Of a DNA stretch of 50,342 nucleotides, positions 36,033-44,315 are shown in pieces; the stretch's first letter is position 1; each line of letters begins with the position of its first letter. This DNA comes from Cobetia crustatorum (GTDB lineage Bacteria; Pseudomonadota; Gammaproteobacteria; Pseudomonadales; Halomonadaceae), in the NCBI RefSeq assembly GCF_000591415.1, contig NZ_JEMF01000062.1:1-50342 (forward strand), written 5' to 3'. The translations under genes and the position numbers were made by a program. Below the pieces are notes generated by a model. The model was not told the origin of the DNA and made no database searches. It saw nothing but the letters and a program-made list of their open reading frames with translations.

Positions 36033-36758
36033 TCAGGCGGGTAGATCGAACAGTAAGGCATGCAGGGATTGTGCGCCGCTCAGTACCAGTGGCGCGTCTT
36101 GCTTCGTATTGACCGCGGCTGCATCGCCCGCCTTCAGGGTTTCGCCTTGCAGACTTACCTGGCCTTCGATGACATGCAGGTAATAGACACGATTCGGGCG
36201 CTGTGGCAGTTCAAGATCTTGCCCATCAAGCTGGACGCGATACATCCGTGCGTCCTGATTGATGCTTAGCACGTCAGCGTCAGTGTTAGCGTTATCGGCG
36301 CCAGTCTTGTCATCTGCTGGCGCGATCAATAGCTGCAGACCTGGCGTGGGCTCAAAAGGTTGCTGCTGATAGCGCGGCGTCAGCCCTTTGGCGTTCGGTG
36401 TGATCCAGATTTGCAGGAAGTGTAGCGAATCATGCTCTGAAACGTTGTACTCGCTGTGCTCAACGCCAGTACCGGCGCTCATCACCTGTACTTCACCTGC
36501 ACTCAGCTTTCGGTGCGAGCCCAGCGTATCGCGATGCTCGATGCTGCCTTGTAGCACGTAGCTGATGATTTCCATATCGCGATGCGGGTGGGCATCGAAT
36601 CCCGCACCTGGTGCCACGATATCGTCATTGATGACGCGTAGCACCGAAACCCCCATATGCGCGGGATCGTAGTAGCTGGCAAAGGAAAAGCTGTGACGGC
36701 TTTCGAGCCAGTCGAATCTGGCGTGGCCGCGCTCATTGTTACGACGTAGGTACATCAT
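36033..36758 (-). CDS. Pirin-family bicupin (YhaK/YhhW-like)
   Basis: Pirin-like bicupin of 241 residues. The N-terminal cupin has the metal-binding pattern DAHPHRDMEIISYVLQGSIEHRD with a later VEHSEYN, giving the His/Glu ligands. The C-terminal cupin is degenerate (VYYLHVIEGQVSLQGETLKAGD). E. coli YhaK and YhhW are close in size; YhhW has quercetinase activity. It lies 54 bp after a DoxX gene, and a YhaJ-like LysR gene is divergent. The same trio occurs in E. coli as yqjF, yhaJ and yhaK, so a role in the response to aromatic or quinone-type compounds is likely. Confidence 0.88.
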   Translation of the reverse strand: MMYLRRNNERGHARFDWLESRHSFSFASYYDPAHMGVSVLRVINDDIVAPGAGFDAHPHRDMEIISYVLQGSIEHRDTLGSHRKLSAGEVQVMSAGTGVEHSEYNVSEHDSLHFLQIWITPNAKGLTPRYQQQPFEPTPGLQLLIAPADDKTGADNANTDADVLSINQDARMYRVQLDGQDLELPQRPNRVYYLHVIEGQVSLQGETLKAGDAAAVNTKQDAPLVLSGAQSLHALLFDLPA

Positions 36759-36812
36759 GACGAGTCCTCATCTGTTGAACGGGGGGATCAATCGGCGAGT
36801 CTTCGCGGTGGG

Positions 36813-37271
36813 TTATCGAGCCGAGAATAGCAGCCGATCCAGCGAGGCCTTGCCGCCGCCCAGTAGTGCCAGGGCGACCGAGGTGGTCATCAGTGCCAGT
36901 GCATACTCATAGCCATTGTTGCTGGCAAACAGACCATTGCTGATATGAACGGTGAGAATGGCGATCAACATGGTAAAGGCTAGTACCGCGGCAGCCGGGC
37001 GGGTCAGCAGGCCGATCAGAATGGCGAGACCACCGAAGAATTCACCACTGCCGGACAACAGTGCCATCAGGTAGCCGGGCTCGATACCCATGGAGGCCAT
37101 CCACTGCCCGGTGCCTTCCAGGCCATAACCGCCGAAAGCGCCGAACAGCTTTTGCGCACCGTGCGCCATGAAGATGATGCCGGTGGGCACGCGCAGTATC
37201 AGGCTGGCGACGTTGTCATCAGCACTCAGCAGACGAGAAAGTGTGGACTTGAATAGGGAAGGTGTGGACAT
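36813..37271 (-). CDS. DoxX-family membrane protein (YqjF-like)
   Basis: DoxX protein of 152 residues with four hydrophobic segments. The hallmark LRVPTGIIFMAHGAQKLFGAFGGYGLEGTGQWM is near residues 26-58, followed by SGSGEFFGGLAILIGLLTRPAA. The frame extends to 37328 and another ATG lies at 37283, but the ATG at 37271 has GGAG 8 bases upstream (inside the earlier ATGGAG), so I chose it. It heads a two-gene unit with the pirin gene and is divergent from a YhaJ-like LysR gene. Its E. coli homologue YqjF is induced by aromatic nitro-compound products. Confidence 0.87.
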   Translation of the reverse strand: MSTPSLFKSTLSRLLSADDNVASLILRVPTGIIFMAHGAQKLFGAFGGYGLEGTGQWMASMGIEPGYLMALLSGSGEFFGGLAILIGLLTRPAAAVLAFTMLIAILTVHISNGLFASNNGYEYALALMTTSVALALLGGGKASLDRLLFSAR

Positions 37272-37349
37272 GATGTTCTCCATTGAGTGAGTTATCTTGA
37301 TCAATGGATGTACTATAACGACTGACATAATGAAAAAATAACGGAGGTT

Positions 37350-37368
37350 TTTGACCTAAAAGGTCAAA
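37350..37368. promoter_or_regulatory. LysR-type inverted repeat in the DoxX/LysR intergenic region
   Basis: TTTGACC-TAAAA-GGTCAAA has perfect 7-bp arms and contains the T-N11-A form bound by LysR proteins. It lies between the divergent DoxX and YhaJ-like genes, 8 bp from the LysR start, and probably controls both. Confidence 0.65.
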
Positions 37369-37376
37369 TTTTTTGA

Positions 37377-38285
37377 ATGATGACATCACCCATCACTCTG
37401 GATGCACTGCGCGTACTGGATGCCATCGAACGACGCGGCAGTTTCGCCGCCGCTGCCGAGTCGCTGTATCGCGTACCGTCGGCGGTGTCCTACACCGTTC
37501 AGAAGCTTGAGGAAGAGATGGGCGTGCCGTTGTTTGATCGCTCTCGACGTCGCGCAGCACTGACCGATGCCGGGCGTCTGGTGCTCGAGCATGGCCGCCG
37601 AATCCTGTTGGCGACCGATGAGATGACGGCCTTGGCACGCCAGTCTGGTGCTGGTTGGGAGGTCGAATTGCGCATCTGTGTCGATACCATTCTCGAGCCG
37701 GATGCCCTCTATCCGTTGCTGGAAGCGTTTCAGTCCATCCAGCCGCGGACGCGGGTCGTGTTGAGCGAGGAGGTGATGGGCGGGGCGTGGGACGCGTTGC
37801 ATGACAATCGCTGTGATCTGGTGATCGGCGCGCCGGGGGAGGCGCCGGTCTCAGGGTTGGCAAGCCAGCAATTGGGTGAGGTGTCGCTGGTCTTTGCCGT
37901 CGCCCGTGGTCACCCGCTGACAGGTATGCCGCAGCCGCTGTCTGCCGAAGTCTTGCGCGATTACCCGACGGTAGTAGTGGCTGACAGCTCACGCAGCTTG
38001 CCCAGTCTCTCATCGGGTTTGCTGGATGGGCGTAGTCAGATCATCGTACCGACCATCGCTCAGAAGATCGAGATTCAGCACAAGGGACTGGGAGTGGGCT
38101 ATCTGCCGTTGCATCGCGTGCAGCGTCAGATCGCGGCGGGGAGCCTGGAGATACTGGCCTTGGAGGTGGATAGGGCTCCCGTCACGCTTTCCATTGCCTG
38201 GCGCAGTGGTCGCCAGGGCAAGGCGCTCAAATGGTTCATCGAGCGCCTGTGCGCGCCGGGCATGGGCGCAGCCTTCGGTCTATGA
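37377..38285 (+). CDS. YhaJ-like LysR regulator
   Basis: LysR regulator of 302 residues. Helix-turn-helix in TLDALRVLDAIERRGSFAAAAESLYRVPSAVSYTVQKLEEEMG; effector domain from about residue 92 (VELRICVDTILEPDALYPLLEAFQ). The VPSAVSYTVQKLEE helix and the DoxX/pirin neighbours match YhaJ, which activates yqjF and yhaK in E. coli in response to 2,4-dinitrotoluene breakdown products. The start could be either of two consecutive ATG codons (37377 or 37380); no good ribosome-binding site is visible because the palindrome occupies the leader. It converges on tdh with 14 bp between. Confidence 0.87.
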   Translation: MMTSPITLDALRVLDAIERRGSFAAAAESLYRVPSAVSYTVQKLEEEMGVPLFDRSRRRAALTDAGRLVLEHGRRILLATDEMTALARQSGAGWEVELRICVDTILEPDALYPLLEAFQSIQPRTRVVLSEEVMGGAWDALHDNRCDLVIGAPGEAPVSGLASQQLGEVSLVFAVARGHPLTGMPQPLSAEVLRDYPTVVVADSSRSLPSLSSGLLDGRSQIIVPTIAQKIEIQHKGLGVGYLPLHRVQRQIAAGSLEILALEVDRAPVTLSIAWRSGRQGKALKWFIERLCAPGMGAAFGL

Positions 38286-38299
38286 AAGGACCGCGGTGA

Positions 38300-39325
38300 C
38301 TAGCCCCAATCGAGCACGACCTTGCCTGATTGCCCCGAGCCCATGATCTCGAAGCCCTGCTCGAAGTCGTCGATGGGTAGGCGATGGGTAATAATGGGCG
38401 ATAGATCCAGCCCCGATTGGATCAAACTGGCCATCTTGTACCAGGTCTCGAACATCTCACGGCCATAGATGCCCTTGATGGTCAGACCCTTGAAGATGAC
38501 CTTGGTCCAGTCGATGGCCATCTCACCGGGCGGGATGCCCAGCATGGCAATCTTGCCACCATGATTGATGACATCCAGCATCTGGCCCACGGCTGACGGC
38601 ACGCCGGACATCTCAAGCACGACATCAAAGCCTTCGTGCATGTGCAGTTCCGCCATCACATCCTTCAGCGATTCGCGGCTGACATTTACGGTGCGGGTCG
38701 CGCCCATCTTCTTGGCCAGTGCCAGCCGGTAGTCGTTCACATCCGTGATCACCACATGGCGGGCCCCGATGTGCCTCACCACTGCTGCTGCCATGATGCC
38801 AATGGGGCCAGCGCCGGTGATCAATACATCTTCGCCAACCACATCGAAGGCCAGTGCCGTATGCACGGCATTGCCAAAGGGATCAAAGATGGCGGCCAAG
38901 TCATCACTGATCTCATCCGGCAGCTTGAATAGGTTGTAGGCGGGCAGGGCGAGATATTCAGCAAAGGCACCGGGGCGGTTGACGCCGACGCCCTCGGTAT
39001 TGCGACACAGATGGCGACGCCCCGCGCGGCAGTTACGGCAATGTCCGCAGGTGATGTGCCCTTCGCCGGAGACGCGATCGCCAATCTCGAAACCGCGAAC
39101 TTCACTGCCCAGTGCGACGATTTCGCCTGCGTACTCATGTCCGGTCACCATCGGCACTGGCACGGTGTTCTGTGACCACTCATCCCACTGGAAGATGTGC
39201 ATGTCAGTGCCGCAGATGGCGGTCTTGCGGATCTTGATCAGCGCATCGTTATGGCCGATTTCCGGTATCGCCGTATCGGTCATCCAGATGCCCGGTTCTG
39301 GTCTTAGCTTGGCTATCGCCTTCAT
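38300..39325 (-). CDS. tdh: L-threonine 3-dehydrogenase
   Basis: Zinc-dependent medium-chain dehydrogenase of 341 residues, the same length as the E. coli enzyme. It oxidises L-threonine to 2-amino-3-ketobutyrate with NAD+. Catalytic zinc ligands C38 and H63-E64 (GHE) and structural zinc cysteines C93, C96, C99 and C107 are all present. The NAD motif [12 protein letters not shown] is intact, as is the N-terminal MKAIAKL. The start overlaps the kbl stop as ATGA, so the pair is translationally coupled, and Kbl uses its product. Nothing odd. Confidence 0.96.
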   Translation of the reverse strand: MKAIAKLRPEPGIWMTDTAIPEIGHNDALIKIRKTAICGTDMHIFQWDEWSQNTVPVPMVTGHEYAGEIVALGSEVRGFEIGDRVSGEGHITCGHCRNCRAGRRHLCRNTEGVGVNRPGAFAEYLALPAYNLFKLPDEISDDLAAIFDPFGNAVHTALAFDVVGEDVLITGAGPIGIMAAAVVRHIGARHVVITDVNDYRLALAKKMGATRTVNVSRESLKDVMAELHMHEGFDVVLEMSGVPSAVGQMLDVINHGGKIAMLGIPPGEMAIDWTKVIFKGLTIKGIYGREMFETWYKMASLIQSGLDLSPIITHRLPIDDFEQGFEIMGSGQSGKVVLDWG

Positions 39326-40548
39326 GAACGTTCTCCCGGTGACGTACTGATCACGCCCAGCTCGCGGCCGATGCGTGTGAAGGCAGCAATCGCGGTATCA
39401 ATCTGCTCTGGTGTATGTGCAGCAGAAATCTGGGTGCGAATTCGCGCCTGCCCCTTGGGGACGACGGGATAAGAGAAACCGATTACGTAGATACCAACGT
39501 CCAACAGGCGATTGGCGAACTCCCCCGCAAGGCGAGCATCGCCCAGCATCACGGGAATGATGGCGTGACCCGCTCCGGCGAGGGTAAAGCCGGCAGCCTG
39601 CATGCCACTGCGGAAGCGTTCGACGTTGTCCCACAGCATTTGGCGCGACTCGCCATTGTCCTCAATCTTGTCCAGCGCCTTGAGGGTCGCTGCGACAATC
39701 GGCGGTGCCAACGAATTGGAGAACAGGTAAGGGCGTGAGCGCTGACGCAGCCACTCGACAATCGGCCCGCGTGCCGCTGTCACACCGCCAGAGGCACCGC
39801 CCAGCGCCTTGCCGAAAGTGGTGGTGATGATGTCCACCTTGTCCATCACGTCATGATATTCGTGGCTACCACGCCCGTTGGCACCGACAAAGCCGGTGGC
39901 GTGAGAGTCATCCACCATGACCAGTGCGTTGTAGCGTTCTGCCAGTTCGCAGATACCCTTGAGATTGGCGATCACACCATCCATCGAGAAAACGCCATCT
40001 GTCGCGATCAACGTGAAACGGGCACCTGCGGCGGCCGCGTCCTTGAGACGCGCTTCAAGCTCGGCCATATCGTTATTGGCGTAGCGATAGCGCTTCGCTT
40101 TGCATAGGCGAACGCCATCGATGATTGAGGCGTGGTTGAGGGCATCCGAGATGATGGCATCTTCAGGGCCGAACAGCGTCTCGAACAAGCCACCATTGGC
40201 ATCAAAGCACGAGGAGTACAGGATGGCATCGTCCATGCCCAGGAAGTTCGCAAGGCGTTTTTCCAGCACGCGATGTTCCCGGTGGGTACCGCAGATGAAG
40301 CGTACCGATGCCATGCCGAAGCCATCGCGGTCCAGCGCCTGATGTGCTGCTGCGACCAACTCAGGATCATCAGCCAGGCCCAGATAGTTGTTGGCGCAGA
40401 AGTTGATGACCTCATCCCCTTCTTGTCCGCTGGCGACCCGAATGCTGGCTCGTTGGGGCGAGGTAAGCTCGCGCTCCTGCTTGTAGAGACCTTCTTCGTG
40501 TAGCTCGGTTATCTGGCGGTTGAGATGCTCATTGAAACTGGCTGGCAT
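39322..40548 (-). CDS. kbl: 2-amino-3-ketobutyrate CoA ligase (glycine C-acetyltransferase)
   Basis: PLP-dependent alpha-oxoamine synthase family enzyme of 408 residues that cleaves 2-amino-3-ketobutyrate with CoA to glycine and acetyl-CoA. Key parts: [13 protein letters not shown], the cofactor Asp region [17 protein letters not shown] and the PLP Lys247 in [14 protein letters not shown]. The frame extends to 40578, but the ATG at 40548 (MPASFNEHL) has AGGAG 6-7 bases upstream and fits the family N-terminus. It is coupled to tdh. A 47-bp near-complete palindrome lies just upstream of its ribosome-binding site. Confidence 0.96.
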   Translation of the reverse strand: MPASFNEHLNRQITELHEEGLYKQERELTSPQRASIRVASGQEGDEVINFCANNYLGLADDPELVAAAHQALDRDGFGMASVRFICGTHREHRVLEKRLANFLGMDDAILYSSCFDANGGLFETLFGPEDAIISDALNHASIIDGVRLCKAKRYRYANNDMAELEARLKDAAAAGARFTLIATDGVFSMDGVIANLKGICELAERYNALVMVDDSHATGFVGANGRGSHEYHDVMDKVDIITTTFGKALGGASGGVTAARGPIVEWLRQRSRPYLFSNSLAPPIVAATLKALDKIEDNGESRQMLWDNVERFRSGMQAAGFTLAGAGHAIIPVMLGDARLAGEFANRLLDVGIYVIGFSYPVVPKGQARIRTQISAAHTPEQIDTAIAAFTRIGRELGVISTSPGERS

Positions 40549-40567
40549 AGGGCGCTCCTGTGTGGGG

Positions 40568-40614
40568 ACTGTCATCAACGGCCATCAATGAGTGTGATGG
40601 CCGTTGATGACAGT
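40568..40614. repeat. 47-bp palindrome directly upstream of kbl
   Basis: Perfect 20-bp arms (40568-40587 and 40595-40614) with a 7-base centre lie between the NhaC stop (40658) and the kbl ribosome-binding site (about 40555). No T-run follows on the minus strand. The site is either a Rho-independent-like stop for the antiporter transcript or, more likely from its placement, an operator or leader hairpin of kbl-tdh. Confidence 0.85.
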
Positions 40615-40657
40615 GTGCTGGTTTTCAGAATAGTCGGAGGGGGCCGAGAATGAGATG

Positions 40658-42145
40658 TTATTGCGCGGGGCGCTCCTTGACCTCATTGCCGTCGTCATCC
40701 TCGAAGGTTAGCCCCCAGCCAGTGATAGCGGCCAGCAACATGATGATGACCAGGAACCAGCCCTGGAAGACAAACGGGAAGACCGCTGTCGGGGCCACGG
40801 CGGGTAGCCAATCGTAGGTGCTTTGCATTGATTGGATCGTTGACCAGCCCAGTAGTACAGGCGCCCCCCACGGAAAGATGTAGCCCAGCGCAGAGGTCAC
40901 CGCGTCCAGCATGTTGGCACGACGATAGCGGTGGATGCGATAACGGGTGCCCAGCTCACGCACGAAGGGCGCAGCAGCGATTTCAGCAGCGGTATTGATG
41001 GTGATGGCACTATTAAGCAGTGCAACGATGCCCCAGATAGCTAGCTCGGCACGGCGAATGGAGTTCTTGATCCAGCGCATCAGCAGGCGGGTGACATGAT
41101 CCATGGTGCCGCCGAGGGTCATCAGATGCGCAGCACCGACGATCAGCAGAATCAGGATGCCCATGTTGACATAGCCTTCCACGCCGCGGACCAGCGCGCC
41201 GGTCATCACGCCATCAGCATTGGCATCGAAGGCAATGATCTGTGAGAACTCTCCGGTCCCTGCGATCAACATGACAGGAATGGCCGTCAGAATGCCCCAG
41301 GTCAACGAGGTCAGCAGGTGCTGGCCGCGTAGCGCCAGTATCAGCACCAATGCGAAGGGAATCAGCATCACCAGCCCCAGCGGATTGGTAGCCTGTTGCA
41401 TTGCCTGAACGGCGGAAGGATCGGCGACACCGCTTTGATCGCCACTGCCGAAGATCACGAACAACGCCATCGCTGGCACGGCAGCCATGATGGAATACTT
41501 GAAGCGACTTCTGACCACTCCTGGCACGTCGGCACCCTGCGTCGTGGCAGAGACAATGGTGGTATCTGATACTGGTGCCAGATTATCGCCGAAGATCGCG
41601 CCGGACAGGATGGCAGCAAATAGAAACGTCGGATCACTACCGACCACGATTCCTGCCGGATACATCAGGGTGCAGAAGGCTACGGTGGTGCCGTAACCCG
41701 TGCCGACTGCTGTCGAGAAGATGGCAGCAAGCAGGAAGGTCAGCCCGACGAACCAGCCACCAGTCATGTCTGAAATACTGCCCAGCCATACCAGGCCCTC
41801 GACTAGTCCACCGACCTGCAACACCTGAGCGAACATGCCAGCATAGAACCAGGCGACGATAGCAACGACGCCGATGGGTTGGGTCAAACCGTCAAACAGG
41901 CCATTGGCATAGTCTTCCCAACGGCTGGTGCAGAAGAACAGCCCAAGCGTCAGGCCGAACAGTGCTCCCATCACTAGCCCGATTTCTGAGGACAAGCCCA
42001 ATATGCTCGTAGCGATTGCCCACACCACAAAGAAGACCAGTGGAATGGCAGCCCCCCAAGCGCCGAGCCGGAAGGTGAGAGTGGGCTGCTTAGTGTGGGG
42101 CGCGGAAGTGCTGTGCCCGGTGTCACTGCTTGCAGAGTGAGGCAT
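40658..42145 (-). CDS. NhaC-family Na+/H+ antiporter
   Basis: NhaC-type antiporter of 495 residues with about 11-12 membrane segments. Family markers are AAIFSTAVGTGYGTTVAFCTLMYPAGIVVGSDPTF, GAIFGDNLAPVSDTTIVSATTQGADVPG (the conserved SDTTIVSA core) and SAITINTAAEIAAAPFVREL. It should exchange Na+ (or another ion or metabolite) for protons at the inner membrane. Some members of the family carry amino acid or malate/lactate exchange instead. It sits upstream of kbl-tdh on the same strand but is separated from them by the palindrome. The upstream ribosome-binding site is weak. Confidence 0.9.
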   Translation of the reverse strand: MPHSASSDTGHSTSAPHTKQPTLTFRLGAWGAAIPLVFFVVWAIATSILGLSSEIGLVMGALFGLTLGLFFCTSRWEDYANGLFDGLTQPIGVVAIVAWFYAGMFAQVLQVGGLVEGLVWLGSISDMTGGWFVGLTFLLAAIFSTAVGTGYGTTVAFCTLMYPAGIVVGSDPTFLFAAILSGAIFGDNLAPVSDTTIVSATTQGADVPGVVRSRFKYSIMAAVPAMALFVIFGSGDQSGVADPSAVQAMQQATNPLGLVMLIPFALVLILALRGQHLLTSLTWGILTAIPVMLIAGTGEFSQIIAFDANADGVMTGALVRGVEGYVNMGILILLIVGAAHLMTLGGTMDHVTRLLMRWIKNSIRRAELAIWGIVALLNSAITINTAAEIAAAPFVRELGTRYRIHRYRRANMLDAVTSALGYIFPWGAPVLLGWSTIQSMQSTYDWLPAVAPTAVFPFVFQGWFLVIIMLLAAITGWGLTFEDDDGNEVKERPAQ

Positions 42146-42505
42146 GGAAGTTACCTGTACGCGTCATTGTGATTATTGGATAGCGATGGGTGGCAGGCGA
42201 CTGCATGAGTGTGGCGCAACCTTTGAACAAGCCTGGGACATGGCATTATTTCAGCAAAGGCATGTCAGTTTTTGTCGATAAGCCAGCGTTAAGCACTACA
42301 TGAATGCTCGCCTGTCAGTGATATCAGCCTATCAGTTGATGCTGATGGACTGTCAATTCACCGAAAGTGAAATAGAGGTCGGTAGAGGAGAGAGTGAACA
42401 TAAAGGTGTCTCGCAAACGTGACACGGCCCTGCGCTCATATGAGGGCAGGCCGTGGAGGAGTCGCTGCATTCCGACTCACTGTCGATGGTCACTCACCTA
42501 CGATA
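42146..42505. promoter_or_regulatory. Intergenic region upstream of the NhaC gene
   Basis: A 360-bp gap between two minus-strand transporter genes. Its right part holds the terminator stem of the second BCCT gene (42423-42455); the left part is A+T-rich and should hold the NhaC promoter. No gene or strong operator is visible. Confidence 0.4.
42423..42455 (-). terminator. Stem-loop after the second BCCT gene
   Basis: A near-complete 33-base inverted repeat (CACGGCC...CTCAT pairing with ATGAG...GGCCGTG, one bulge and one mismatch) lies 50 bp past the BCCT stop. The minus strand continues TCACGTTTG, a poor T-run. Probable terminator. Confidence 0.65.
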
Positions 42506-43963
42506 TTACTGATTCGTGATGATCGCGGTGCTAGCACGTTCACGCCGTACGCGAACCACGAAGGCGATGACGAGTGCGAAGATACCGAAGGCAACGGGTA
42601 TCGCGGCGACTGAAATCAGGCTCAGCAGGGTCTTGTAGACATCACCGCCCAGCCAGTTGACCACGATGGCCAATGCCGCCATGGCGATGATCCAGAAGGC
42701 GCGTGAGCGATTGACGGTCAGCATCTCGCACACCAGGCCTGCGGAATCCGCGCTGGTGATGAAGAACAGCAGGATGTTGAGTGTCAGCACCACGGACAGG
42801 ATGCCGCTGGTATCGATGGTGTCGATCAGCTTGAAGACATCCTCGGCACCGATGCTGAGGCTGCCGAGACCGAACACCACGAACCACAGGCACGAGAAGA
42901 GTGTCGGTACCAGCATCACGCCCAGCACCATGCCGCGTAGCGTGCGGCCTTTCGAGATGCGCGCAATGAATACGCCGGTGAAGATGAACCAGCCGTACCA
43001 GGCGGCTTCGAAGGCGTATAGCCAGTCAGCCAGCCATGCTTTGCGTTCCGGGTCACCCAAGCCAATATCAGTCGCCATGGCGGGATATTTGAGCAGGTAT
43101 TCCGGGACTAGCCGCACGAAGGTCGAGAAGATATCGCCCGGTACCGTGAGCACAAGTACGCCGACCATCAGTGTGATGGCGAACAGGGTGTTGTAGTTGC
43201 TCAGCCATTTGATGCCGCGTTTGAGGCCGGAGGCGGAAGAGATGATGGCGCAGGCAGCCAGCACACAGATGATCAGCGTCGGGCTGAATTCGATCCCGAG
43301 GAGCTTCTGAAGGCCCTGCTGAATCGGGATAGTGGCGTAGGTAAACGACAGTGACAGGCCAATGACGGTCGAGACGACCAGACTAATCAGATTGAGCTTG
43401 CTCCAGATGCCATTACCCAGCAGCTCCTCGGCCGGCTTGGCCATCTTCATGTTGTACATGGCGTGCGCAAATAGTGCGCCAATCGCTAGATAGCCCGCCC
43501 ATGCCAGTAGCCCCCAGTGATTGAAGGCGTTGAGCAATGCCATGTCAGTGCTCAGGCCCGCATCAGTGTGGTACTTCGGTTCCAGCACGCCCCAGGTCAA
43601 CAGGCCAATGCCCATACCGGTAGCGAATAGCATGCCCATCCAGCTCAAGGTATGAAATTCCGGTGGGCCTTCTCCAAAGCGCAGCTTGCCAAGCGGCGTA
43701 AAGCAGACCACTACCATCAGCAATGACACGGCAAAGGCTGGCCAGGTGAAGATAAAGCCCAAGTTGCCGATGACTGAGGTCTTGATGAGATTCAGGCTAT
43801 CGAGAAAGCCAGTGGGGAAGATGGCAGCGGTGACGATAAGCAGTGCAACAACCGCTACCGTGGCGACGGACGTCAGGTATTTATCCGCCGCAGGCGCTGA
43901 ATCACCAAGGCCGCAGGCCGGTCCTTCTGGAGAGGGGGATTGCTCGGATGAGGATGTGGTCAT
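42506..43963 (-). CDS. BCCT-family transporter
   Basis: BCCT transporter of 485 residues, intact. The glycine stretch GMGIGLLTWGVLEPKYH of helix 3 is present. Helix 8 reads YAFEAAWYGWFIFTGVFIARISKGRTLRG, keeping two of the Trp residues and the ARISKGRT loop but lacking the FYWAWW run seen in betaine carriers, so the cargo may not be glycine betaine. A polar 27-residue N-terminal tail precedes the first membrane segment. It is one of three BCCT genes within 25 kb. The third BCCT gene is upstream on the same strand but is separated by an intrinsic terminator. Confidence 0.92.
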   Translation of the reverse strand: MTTSSSEQSPSPEGPACGLGDSAPAADKYLTSVATVAVVALLIVTAAIFPTGFLDSLNLIKTSVIGNLGFIFTWPAFAVSLLMVVVCFTPLGKLRFGEGPPEFHTLSWMGMLFATGMGIGLLTWGVLEPKYHTDAGLSTDMALLNAFNHWGLLAWAGYLAIGALFAHAMYNMKMAKPAEELLGNGIWSKLNLISLVVSTVIGLSLSFTYATIPIQQGLQKLLGIEFSPTLIICVLAACAIISSASGLKRGIKWLSNYNTLFAITLMVGVLVLTVPGDIFSTFVRLVPEYLLKYPAMATDIGLGDPERKAWLADWLYAFEAAWYGWFIFTGVFIARISKGRTLRGMVLGVMLVPTLFSCLWFVVFGLGSLSIGAEDVFKLIDTIDTSGILSVVLTLNILLFFITSADSAGLVCEMLTVNRSRAFWIIAMAALAIVVNWLGGDVYKTLLSLISVAAIPVAFGIFALVIAFVVRVRRERASTAIITNQ

Positions 43964-44224
43964 TGTTGCGCTAGTCCTGATGTTGTCGTTGTTATGGTCG
44001 GAGAAAGAAGCGAGCGAGAACGTGACGTGAGAGGGGGCAGCGAATGATCGATGGTGAACTCCTGAGGGTGGCTATGACGCTTTCAGACTATCCTGACTCT
44101 CTTGAGTATTTTGAGTGTGGGCGACGTTTAGTTGTCATCAAGCGACGACTACGCCCAAAGGATAAGACGTACAGCAGCCTCGCGACGGCGGTATGCATCG
44201 CTTTATGAACACAGAGGGGGTGCC

Positions 44225-44270
44225 AAAAACGACAATACCCGCTGAGGCGGTAAGCCCCGAGCGGGTATTG
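44225..44270 (-). terminator. Rho-independent terminator of the third BCCT gene
   Basis: Perfect 11-bp arms CAATACCCGCT (44233-44243) and AGCGGGTATTG (44260-44270) with further pairing in the loop, followed on the minus strand by TCGTTTTTGG (the T-run is at 44225-44229). It lies 45 bp past the BCCT stop, a textbook intrinsic terminator. Confidence 0.88.
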
Positions 44271-44315
44271 GTGACATTTACTACTCCAATGCGGCAGCAC
44301 GGAGAGCGATCAGCG

